This document shows, piece by piece, positions 57,460 through 64,000 of a stretch of 64,000 nucleotides of DNA (its first letter is position 1; every line of letters begins with the position of its first letter). Source of the stretch: Sandaracinaceae bacterium (GTDB lineage Bacteria > Myxococcota_A > Polyangia > Polyangiales > Houyiibacteriaceae). Location of the stretch: positions 1-64,000 of the forward strand of contig JADJJE010000056.1 of the NCBI GenBank assembly GCA_016706685.1. Reading direction: 5' to 3'. Made by a program: the position numbers and the translations under genes. The notes beneath the pieces were generated by a model. That model did not search any database. It saw only the letters and a list, made by a program, of their open reading frames with translations, and was not told the origin of the DNA.

Positions 57460-57462
57460 GCG

Positions 57463-58806
57463 ATGACCCGCAAGACGTGCCTGGTGGTGGGAGGAGGCCT
57501 CTCGGGGCTCGCCTCGGCGGTGTGGCTGGCCGAGGCTGGCCACTCGGTCACCTTGCTGGAGCGGCGCGGCGCACTGGGCGGGCGCACCATCGCCATCCCG
57601 CAGCCCGAGGTGCACGACGTGCCGGACAACGGGCAGCACGTGTTCGCCAGCGGCTATCAGCACCTCTTTCGCTTCCTCGAGAGCGTGGGGACGCGCCAGC
57701 ACGTGTGCTTCCCGGGGACCATGACGTTCCGCATGCCGGGCGGCGCCACACACCAGAACTCGGTGAAGGGCCTCGCCGCGCTGCGGCCTGCGCTGGGTGA
57801 TCTTCCTGGCGTCACGGGGCTCGACCGCGTGCGCACGGCCGTGGCGCAGGCGCGCTTGATTCGGCAGTCGCTGAACCAGCCCGCCGACCTCGACAACATC
57901 ACCGCCGATGAGTGGTTCAGGCGCATCGGCATGCCGGAGAGTGCGCGCAAGGCACAGTGGGACGGCATCGTCATCGGCCTGACCGGGGACAAGCCCGACA
58001 TCAGCTCGGCCAAGGTGCCGGCGGACTTGCTGGCCACGGGGGTGCGGCGCGCCATCGCCACGCGCACGCCGGTGTCCATTGGCTACCCTACGGTGGACCT
58101 CGACACGCTGTTCATCCGCAGCACGGAGAAGGTGTTCGCCGAGCGCGGGGTGACGGTGCGCACCAGCGCGGCCGTGCGCTGCGTGAACGTGGAAGACGGG
58201 CAGCTGCAGGGCGTGACGCTGGTGGACGGCGAGGAGTTGACCGCCGACATCGTCATTTGCGCGGTGCCCGTGTGGAAGGTGCGCGGCATGCTGGACCAGG
58301 TGCCGGGGCACGAGGTCATCTACCGGGCGTGCGACCACCTCACGCCGGTGCCCATCGTGAGCGTCAACCTGTACGTGGACCGCTCCATCGGGATGATGGA
58401 CTGGGGGGAGATCCTGTACGGCGGCGAGGGCGTGCTGGAACAAGTGTGGGACCGCCAGCGCATGCACGGGCGCGACCCCGCGAAGACCTGGTTCTACTCC
58501 ACCACGGTGTCGGCGGCGTACACGCTCGTGAAGCAGAGCAACGCCGAGATCCTGGCGGCGCAGCTGGACATGCTGCGGCGCTACTACCCAGACGCGCGCG
58601 ACGCGCAGGTGGTGCACAGCCACATCGTGCGCATGCCGTCGTCCACGTTCGCCCAGCGCCCTGGAACAGCCGGGGTGCGTCCGCCGCAGCGCACCCAGGT
58701 GCGTGGCCTGGCCATCGCCGGCGACTGGACCCGCACCGACTGGACCACCACCATGGAGGGCGCGTGCCAGAGCGCCGCGCAGGCGGTGGACGCGGTGCTG
58801 GGCTGA
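57463..58806 (+). CDS. FAD-dependent desaturase/dehydroxylase-like protein (HpnE-like)
   Basis: 447 residues. CLVVGGGLSGLASAVWLAEAGHSVTLLERRGALGGR is the FAD-binding motif and GARTIA... PDNGQHVFASGYQHLFRFL is typical of hydroxysqualene dehydroxylase (HpnE) and phytoene-desaturase-type proteins; the late GDWTRTDWTTTMEGACQSAAQAV is the C-terminal FAD motif. It probably acts on a polyprenyl or carotenoid/squalene substrate. Coupled to the MpaB-like gene. Confidence 0.85.
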   Translation: MTRKTCLVVGGGLSGLASAVWLAEAGHSVTLLERRGALGGRTIAIPQPEVHDVPDNGQHVFASGYQHLFRFLESVGTRQHVCFPGTMTFRMPGGATHQNSVKGLAALRPALGDLPGVTGLDRVRTAVAQARLIRQSLNQPADLDNITADEWFRRIGMPESARKAQWDGIVIGLTGDKPDISSAKVPADLLATGVRRAIATRTPVSIGYPTVDLDTLFIRSTEKVFAERGVTVRTSAAVRCVNVEDGQLQGVTLVDGEELTADIVICAVPVWKVRGMLDQVPGHEVIYRACDHLTPVPIVSVNLYVDRSIGMMDWGEILYGGEGVLEQVWDRQRMHGRDPAKTWFYSTTVSAAYTLVKQSNAEILAAQLDMLRRYYPDARDAQVVHSHIVRMPSSTFAQRPGTAGVRPPQRTQVRGLAIAGDWTRTDWTTTMEGACQSAAQAVDAVLG

Positions 58807-58833
58807 GCGCCCGCGAGGGCCTATCCTGCCCGC

Positions 58834-59667
58834 ATGGTGGTCACCTCGGAGAGCTCCGACACGACAGCGAGTGCCGGCTCTGCGCCCCGCGGACTCTGGG
58901 CCACGCTGCGCGTGAAGCGCCGCCTGCTGCTCTTCGCCGCGCTGCTGGCATGGAGCCTGGGCCGGCTGCGGGTGGAGCTCGCGCTGACGGGCCCCAACGA
59001 AGCGAAGCGGGAGGCCGTGCGGGTGCGCACGAAGGCACGCGTCAGCCGGCAACTGCTGCGCGTCTTCGGCGTGGTGATGGAGGGCGAGAACCACATGCCA
59101 CCGGCCACCCGCGCGCGCTTGGTGGTGGCCAACCACCGCACCGCCTTCGACATCGGGGTGATGATGGCGCAGTTCGGCGGGTTGATGCTGTCGCGCGGGG
59201 ACCTGTCCAGCTGGCCCATCATCGGGCGCCTGGCGCGCGAAGGGCACACCATCTTCGTGGACCGCGAGAGCGGGCACAGCGGGGCGCGCGCCATCCGGGC
59301 CATCCGGCGCGCGCTCGAGGCCGGGAACACGGTCAGCGTGTACCCCGAGGGCACCACGTACATCGGAGACGACGTGCGCGCGTTCTCGCCGGGCGCCTTC
59401 GCCGCCGCGCGCGGGCTGGCGGTGGACATCGTGCCGGTGGGTCTGGCCTACGACGCGAACGCGGGCGTGGAGTACTTCCACACGCCGTTCCTCGAGCACC
59501 TCGAGCGCGTGGCGGCGCGGCCGCGCACCCGCGTGGTGCTGTGCGTGGGCGAGCCGTTCCCGGCCGAGGGCAAGAGCGCAGACCTGGCCGCGCGCGCGGA
59601 GCGTGAGGTGCAGGCCTTGGTCTTGCATGCCCGTGCGCTGCACAACGACCAACGAGGCGCAACATGA
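58834..59667 (+). CDS. 1-acylglycerol-3-phosphate acyltransferase (PlsC-like)
   Basis: 277 residues. One N-terminal hydrophobic helix, then VVANHRTAFDIGV (H-x4-D acyltransferase motif I), GLMLSRGDLSSWPIIGRLAREG and VSVYPEGTTYIGDDVRAF (motif III), IVPVGLAYD (IV). It should acylate lysophosphatidic acid or a similar acceptor at the inner membrane. It overlaps the next gene by 4 bp. Confidence 0.9.
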   Translation: MVVTSESSDTTASAGSAPRGLWATLRVKRRLLLFAALLAWSLGRLRVELALTGPNEAKREAVRVRTKARVSRQLLRVFGVVMEGENHMPPATRARLVVANHRTAFDIGVMMAQFGGLMLSRGDLSSWPIIGRLAREGHTIFVDRESGHSGARAIRAIRRALEAGNTVSVYPEGTTYIGDDVRAFSPGAFAAARGLAVDIVPVGLAYDANAGVEYFHTPFLEHLERVAARPRTRVVLCVGEPFPAEGKSADLAARAEREVQALVLHARALHNDQRGAT

Positions 59668-60503
59668 GTGTGACGGTGTCCCTATGGCTCTTCGGAGCGC
59701 TCATGGCGCTCTTCTTCGCGTGGATCCTTGGCCACATGCAGCGGGGCGACGCGCGCATCCGCACCGAGCGCATGCTGGGCCTCGAGGAGCGCGCGGTGCC
59801 CCAGCTGGTGCCCGGCGAGGTGAACGCCATGCGCGGCACCCTGGCCGCAGCGACCGGGAGCGAGCCGCTGTCGTCGCCCATCGACGGAACGCCGTGCCTC
59901 TTCTTCGACGCGCTGCTCACGCGCGAGGGCAGCGTGCGGGGCACGCCCCAGCCGCTCGAGACCGTGCACCAGGAGCGCCAACTGGCCGAAACGGACCTCC
60001 GAGGGGTGGCACCGGGCACGGACTTCCGGGCGCCCGCGACAGAGACCGACGCGCGCGTGCGGCTCCAGCTGGAGGGCGCACTGCTGCACCCGCGCGATGG
60101 CGTGGTCACGCGCGAGGCCGAGTGGCGCGACGGCGAGTGGAGCGCGGACGCATGGCAGGCCGCCGGCTGGCTGGACAGTGAGCGGCGCTACGTGGAGGCG
60201 CTGGGCGTGGAGCTGCCGGGGGCGCTCGACGCGGGCATGCTGCGCCTGCGCTACGAGCAGCTGCGGCCCGGCGACGAGGCGCTGGTGATCGGCGAGGTGA
60301 GCCGCGACCCGGTCGCGCGCGTGACCACGCTGGGCTCGTCGCCACGCTTTCAGCTGGAGCTCACCAGCGGCTCGCTGGCGGACTACCAGCGCGCGCAGCT
60401 GGGGGCCCACCGCGCCATGCAGCGCGCGTCGCGGGGGTTCGTGGGGCTGGCGGCAGTGCTGGTGGCGTTGGCTGGGCTGACCTTCGCCGGTGTGCTCTCC
60501 TGA
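59664..60503 (+). CDS. Membrane protein resembling GIDE/MUL1 (BAM) domain proteins
   Basis: 279 residues with a hydrophobic helix at each end (4-23 and 258-277). The ~230-residue segment between, with GTPCLFFDALLTREGS, LRYEQLRPGDEALVIGEVSRD and GSSPRFQLELTSGS, resembles the BAM/GIDE domain known from mitochondrial E3 ligase MUL1 and its bacterial relatives. No RING finger is present. Function in bacteria is not known. In an operon with lipid genes. Confidence 0.5.
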   Translation: MSVTVSLWLFGALMALFFAWILGHMQRGDARIRTERMLGLEERAVPQLVPGEVNAMRGTLAAATGSEPLSSPIDGTPCLFFDALLTREGSVRGTPQPLETVHQERQLAETDLRGVAPGTDFRAPATETDARVRLQLEGALLHPRDGVVTREAEWRDGEWSADAWQAAGWLDSERRYVEALGVELPGALDAGMLRLRYEQLRPGDEALVIGEVSRDPVARVTTLGSSPRFQLELTSGSLADYQRAQLGAHRAMQRASRGFVGLAAVLVALAGLTFAGVLS

Positions 60504-60507
60504 GCGC

Positions 60508-60996
60508 ATGAGTGACCCGTACGTGCTGCCCGCTAGCCGACCGCCGAGCGACTCCTTCACCGAGATGACCGAGATGGTGCTGCCACAGCACACCAACGTG
60601 GTGGGCACCGCGTTCGGGGGCGTCATCATGAGCTGGGTGGACATCTGCGCCGCCATCTCCGCGCAGCGCCACTGCGGTGAGGTGGCCGTGACGGCGCGCA
60701 TCGACGCCATGGAGTTCCACGCGCCGATCCGGCTGGGTGACGTGGTGCGACTCACGGCACGCGTGAACGCAGCCTTCGGGTCTTCCATGGAAGTGGGCGT
60801 GCGCGTGGAGCGCGAGGACCGCCGCACCCAGGCGCGCACCGTGTGCGTGGAGTCGTTCCTCACCTTCGTGAACGTGGTGGACGGCCGCACCAAGGCGGTC
60901 CCGCGCCTGCTGCTCACCACCGACGAGGAGCGCGCGCTCGAGGAAGCGGCGCGCGCGCGGCGTGAGCAGCGGCTGGCGGCGCGGGCTCAATCGTAA
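60508..60996 (+). CDS. Acyl-CoA thioesterase (hotdog, YciA-like)
   Basis: 162 residues from ATG 60508. TNVVGTAFGGVIMSWVDICAAISAQRH carries the hotdog helix with the active-site Asp, and FHAPIRLGDVVRLTARV, ESFLTFVNV follow the acyl-CoA hydrolase pattern. It releases fatty acids from CoA. Last gene of the MpaB-to-thioesterase series. Confidence 0.9.
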   Translation: MSDPYVLPASRPPSDSFTEMTEMVLPQHTNVVGTAFGGVIMSWVDICAAISAQRHCGEVAVTARIDAMEFHAPIRLGDVVRLTARVNAAFGSSMEVGVRVEREDRRTQARTVCVESFLTFVNVVDGRTKAVPRLLLTTDEERALEEAARARREQRLAARAQS

Positions 60997-61003
60997 CGGA
61001 ATG

Positions 61004-61031
61004 TTGCGAGCTGGCCGTCAGCAGTCATAAT
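61004..61031 (+). promoter_or_regulatory. Candidate sigma-70-type promoter before the TPR gene
   Basis: TTGCGA (61004-61009), 16 bp, CATAAT (61026-61031). It overlaps the end of a gap with above-average A+T. It would give a leader of about 70 nt before ATG 61111. Confidence 0.4.
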
Positions 61032-61110
61032 TCTGGGACACACATGTCGGTGGTGTGCCTGCGTCGGGGGTGACGCACGCACCTTCGACTCCCTGCTGGA
61101 CCGGACCCTG

Positions 61111-62400
61111 ATGCGACTCACCCACGTTGCTCTCCTCGCTGCCCTCGTCGTGCTCGGCGCCTGCATGGCGCTGCCCGCCAGCGAAGCGCAGGCCCAGGCG
61201 CCGCTGCTGCCGGACCTGCAGCGTGCGGCCCGGCGGGCACGCACCGAGGCCGCGCCGCACCGTGCGTATGCGCGCGCGCTCCTGCGGGCAGGCCGCTTCC
61301 GCGACGCCGAGCGTGAGTTCAAGGTGGCGGCTCGGCTGTCGCGCAACCAGCCGAGCGCGCTGCTGGAGGTGGCCGAGGCCACCTTCGCCACGGGGGACTG
61401 GAACGCCGCGCGCCGCGCGTGCACGGCCATCGAGACGGCTACCGAGCAGCACTCGGCGTGGTCGCGCGTGTGCCGCGCGCAGGCCTTCTTGGTGGGGCAG
61501 CGCAGCGCGCGCGCCTTCGAGGAGTTGGAGCTGGCGCTCGCCGAGATGCCGGACCTGGCCCAGGCGCACCTGGCGTTGGGCGATGCGCACCGCTTCCGCG
61601 CCGACACCGAGCAGGCGTTGCGGGCGTACCGCCGCGCGGCCGAGCTGGACGCCACGTCGGCCGCGCCGCACCTGGGCATGGGCCTGCTGTATGCCGCGAC
61701 GGGGCGCCGCGACGAGGCCATCGCCGCCCTGCGCGAGGCACAGCGCCTGGAAGGCAGCTGGCCAGCGGTGCAGCGCGCGCTGGGCCAGCTGCTGCCGCCC
61801 GAAGAGGGCCTGCCGCTGCTGCGCGCGGCCGCCGAGGGCTACCCCGACTGGGCCGCCGCGCAGGCCGACCTGGGCCGCGCCGAGCAGCTGGCGGGTCACC
61901 CCGCGGAGGCGCGCGCGGCGCTCACGCGGGCGCTCCAGCTCGACCCGGAGCTGGCCCCTGCGCACGCCACGCTGGGCCTGGTCCAGCTGGCCCAGGGAGA
62001 GCGCGAGGCAGCCGAGGCGAGCTTCCGTCATGCGCTTCAGCTGGTGCCCAACGACGCCGCCACGGCCACGGCGCTGGCCGACCTGTTCGCCGCCACCGAG
62101 CGCTACGAAGAGGCCCTCGAGCAATACCGCGCGGCGGCCGACATGAGCCCCAGCGATCCCACGCCGTTACTCTCGGGTGCGCGGTTGGCGGTGCGCCTCG
62201 GGCGCTCGCTGTTCGCCACGGCGTACCTGGACCTCGCGCTCGAGCGGCGCCCCGGAAACTGGGGCGCGCTCGACCTCTACGGAGACGTCATGCTCGCGCG
62301 CGGCGACCGGGCGCGCGCCCGGACGTATTTCCAGGACGCGCTGCGTGCTGCTCCGGTCGAGGCGCGGGCGGGCATCGAGGCGAAGCTGCGCGGGCTGTAG
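61111..62400 (+). CDS. Exported TPR-repeat protein
   Basis: 429 residues. Signal peptide with a possible lipobox (VLGAC, Cys18), then nine or ten tetratricopeptide repeats in tandem (for example ARALLRAGRFRDAEREFKVA, AHLALGDAHRFRADTEQALRA, PHLGMGLLYAATGRRDEAIAA). The N-terminal ALPASEAQAQ has a signal-peptidase I look, so lipid anchoring is uncertain. It serves as a protein-interaction scaffold in the periplasm; the partner is unknown. Confidence 0.8.
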   Translation: MRLTHVALLAALVVLGACMALPASEAQAQAPLLPDLQRAARRARTEAAPHRAYARALLRAGRFRDAEREFKVAARLSRNQPSALLEVAEATFATGDWNAARRACTAIETATEQHSAWSRVCRAQAFLVGQRSARAFEELELALAEMPDLAQAHLALGDAHRFRADTEQALRAYRRAAELDATSAAPHLGMGLLYAATGRRDEAIAALREAQRLEGSWPAVQRALGQLLPPEEGLPLLRAAAEGYPDWAAAQADLGRAEQLAGHPAEARAALTRALQLDPELAPAHATLGLVQLAQGEREAAEASFRHALQLVPNDAATATALADLFAATERYEEALEQYRAAADMSPSDPTPLLSGARLAVRLGRSLFATAYLDLALERRPGNWGALDLYGDVMLARGDRARARTYFQDALRAAPVEARAGIEAKLRGL

Positions 62401-62407
62401 CGCCGGC

Positions 62408-63115
62408 TCAGCTGCGCTCACACTCGTAGGACTCGTACTCGGCGTTGAACGTGCACGTCACGACCACACGCGCGCTGTCCACCTCGCCACGGCCGGAGGA
62501 GTCGGGGTCGCCCGTGTCGGGGTAGTAGGTATCCGCGCCGGTCACGCGGATGCGCACGCCCGTCGCCATCCGCTCGATCCGGCCGAGCCGATAGGAAGAG
62601 GTCATGCCCGGAACGTCGTAGGACTGGCCGAGCTCCTCCGTGGTGGCGTAGTCCGCACCCGCCGAGCGCACCACGAGGTAGGCGACGACCACGTCGCCGC
62701 TCACTGTGTCGTGGTACTGGCACTCGAGCACGTCGGCGCGTGAGTCGTTGGGCAGCGTGACGCCACCACGCTTGAACTCGCTGCGCTGGAGGGTCTCGGG
62801 CTCGGGCACCAGCGACTCGCACAGCGCGGGCGCGGCCGCCGGCGTCATGTCGATGGGCTCCGGAGGTGGTGGCTCCTCGACCGGCTCCGCGTCCGGCGGG
62901 GGCTCGACCACGGCCACGGTCGCAGCGGGTTCGGTCGTCGCTTCGCCAGCCGTCGTGTCCGTCTCCGCCGGGGTGGTCTCGGGTTCAGGCTCCGTGACCG
63001 GTGCGGTGGTGGCCGTTGGGGCGCTCTCGTGCGCGCACCCCGTGAGGAGGGCGATGGTCACGAGCACGAGGCGAGAAGTGCGAGCAACGCGAGAGAGGGG
63101 GGAGCGCTGGTCCAT
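62408..63115 (-). CDS. Lipoprotein with Thr/Glu/Pro-rich linker
   Basis: 235 residues from ATG 63115. Lipobox LLTGC (Cys26), then about 70 residues of T/E/P/A linker, then a ~130-residue domain with four cysteines (CESLV, LECQYHD, VTCTF, SYECERS), probably disulphide-bonded. Family not recognised. Convergent with the TPR gene, stops 8 bp apart. Confidence 0.65.
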   Translation of the reverse strand: MDQRSPLSRVARTSRLVLVTIALLTGCAHESAPTATTAPVTEPEPETTPAETDTTAGEATTEPAATVAVVEPPPDAEPVEEPPPPEPIDMTPAAAPALCESLVPEPETLQRSEFKRGGVTLPNDSRADVLECQYHDTVSGDVVVAYLVVRSAGADYATTEELGQSYDVPGMTSSYRLGRIERMATGVRIRVTGADTYYPDTGDPDSSGRGEVDSARVVVTCTFNAEYESYECERS

Positions 63116-63192
63116 GGCGTGAGGAGGTACCACACTCCTAGGGCGGACTGCCTCCCGTAACCACGGGGTGCTCATCTCGCACATCACCGACC

Positions 63193-63645
63193 ATGGACAA
63201 CACAACCATGCACTTCACGGATGAAGTCACGTTGGAGTCGATAGCGAGGTGCATCGCCACCGTCGCAGGAATAGATGCGGGTTCGCTCATCATCGGAACC
63301 CAGGGCTCCTACACGTTCGGTGAAGCGAGCTCCTACGATGGGAAAACACTGCTGCTGATGCATCGCTATGGCGCTGGCGACTTTGTTCAGGAGGTCTTCG
63401 TCACGCTCGGCGGCGCCAGGCTGCTATCAGCGACCGGGTCTCGGAAGGCGTTTCTCGTGGCGCTGGCTTCGTCCCTCGGGTCGGAGGTCTTGACCGACGC
63501 CCTGGGCAACGCGGACGACGCGTACCACCTGGTTGGCGTCGATGGATCGCTCACGACGGTAGCCGTCCAAGAGCCGGAAGAATATGGCTTCACCGGGCTG
63601 TACGTACGGTCTATGGCGAGGGGACGCGCTCGCGCAGACCATTGA
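63193..63645 (+). CDS. Hypothetical protein, 150 aa
   Basis: 150 residues with a less GC-rich composition than neighbours. Mixed alpha/beta pattern (IIGTQGSYTFGEASSYDG, VQEVFVTLGGARLLS, GSEVLTDALGNADDAYHLVGVDG). No signal or membrane segment; not recognised. May be an immunity- or SUKH-like small protein, but nothing shows this clearly. Confidence 0.5.
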   Translation: MDNTTMHFTDEVTLESIARCIATVAGIDAGSLIIGTQGSYTFGEASSYDGKTLLLMHRYGAGDFVQEVFVTLGGARLLSATGSRKAFLVALASSLGSEVLTDALGNADDAYHLVGVDGSLTTVAVQEPEEYGFTGLYVRSMARGRARADH

Positions 63646-63677
63646 CCCCCGCCACGCCGGCTGCCTACGCTGGCCCC

Positions 63678-64000
63678 ATGTCGCCAATCTCCGTATCACT
63701 GCGCGCTCCCCACCGTCCCTTGCGCGCGCTCGTGTTGGTCACCGCCACCCTAGCCGCCACTGGCCTAGGCTCGTGTGCCAGCGACAGCCGCTTCGAGTTC
63801 GCCGAGGGCACCCCCGAGGACGTGGGCATGGACTCCGCCGTGCTCGAGGGCGCGCGCACGTACGCGTTCACCGAGGGGCGCAACACGCAGGGCGTGGTGG
63901 TGGTGCGGCGCGGGACCATCGTGGCCGAGTGGTACGACCCGCGGCGCGACGCGAGCAGCCGCGGCGCCAGCTGGTCCATGGCCAAGAGCTTCACCAGCGC
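63678..64000 (+). CDS. Serine hydrolase (class C beta-lactamase-like), 3' end outside window
   Basis: The first 107 residues only. A signal peptide with lipobox-like GSCAS precedes the start of a beta-lactamase/transpeptidase-like domain (EDVGMDSAVLEGARTYAFTEGRNTQGVVVVRRGTIVAEWY). The S-x-x-K nucleophile is seen in SWSMAKSFTS close to the right edge. Such exported serine hydrolases act on esters, peptides or peptidoglycan. Confidence 0.8.
   Translation, partial: MSPISVSLRAPHRPLRALVLVTATLAATGLGSCASDSRFEFAEGTPEDVGMDSAVLEGARTYAFTEGRNTQGVVVVRRGTIVAEWYDPRRDASSRGASWSMAKSFTS

Noticed and set aside
56227..59652. An 1141-codon open frame on the minus strand
   Set aside because: It lies opposite three recognised enzymes (MpaB-like, HpnE-like, PlsC) and is composed of H, R, A and V-rich sequence with no motif; a high-GC artefact.

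Overview
The window is high-GC (about 70%), gene-dense DNA from what looks like a myxobacterium or close relative (Myxococcota). The indications are a DUF2378/TIGR02265-type protein, a wax ester synthase, many one-off lipoproteins, PilZ/GGDEF/EAL/hybrid-kinase signalling and strong third-position GC. This placement is inferred from gene content only. Housekeeping anchors are clpB, rarA, pgm, hisIE, a pth-rplY-prs cluster and an rpsF-rpsR-rplI ribosomal operon.

Region by region. 1-10.7 kb: two alpha/beta hydrolases, a site-2 protease, clpB, a decayed nucleotidyltransferase pair with its own AT-rich promoter, a CPBP protease, a patatin-like protein lacking its catalytic residues, a wax ester synthase/DGAT and an acetyltransferase. 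10.7-15.3 kb: a DUF2378 protein, a collagen-like lipoprotein next to a prolyl-hydroxylase-type oxygenase and a convergent PKHD-type hydroxylase, a roughly 350-bp poly-G tract and a GMC oxidoreductase. 15.5-22.9 kb: a membrane glycosyltransferase, a SUKH-ankyrin protein, a second and intact nucleotidyltransferase pair, and a three-gene operon (EF-hand protein, lipoxygenase-like protein, secreted protein). 23.1-27.5 kb: rarA (frameshifted), pgm and small membrane proteins.

27.7-30.6 kb: five genes whose order, sizes and hydrophobicity match the lcrG-lcrV-lcrH-yopB-yopD tip/translocon operon of type III secretion systems, with no secretion apparatus nearby. 30.7-36.9 kb: hisIE, an MepA-like lipoprotein, pth, rplY, prs, a regulator, a NUDIX hydrolase and DUF1971. 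36.9-43.6 kb: signalling genes (EAL, hybrid histidine kinase, GGDEF) and small enzymes. 43.8-49 kb: a GH5 endoglycoceramidase-like glycosidase translationally coupled to a frameshifted SDR-SRPBCC-phosphotransferase fusion, then a tyrosine phosphatase. 49-53.7 kb: exported proteins, a two-CXXCH cytochrome-like lipoprotein, a phosphoesterase and an HTH protein. 53.8-55.25 kb: the ribosomal operon and its terminator. 55.33-55.58 kb: a compact element bounded by 39-bp inverted repeats with a highly structured RNA-like interior. 56.2-61 kb: a probable lipid/isoprenoid operon (MpaB-like oxygenase, HpnE-like flavoprotein, PlsC, GIDE-like membrane protein, thioesterase) behind a palindromic operator. 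61-64 kb: a TPR lipoprotein, another lipoprotein, a hypothetical and a partial serine hydrolase.

Four genes each appear to carry one extra base that breaks the frame, and a 93-G homopolymer run is present. Some of these lesions may be sequence errors, so breaks in conserved genes such as rarA should be read with caution.
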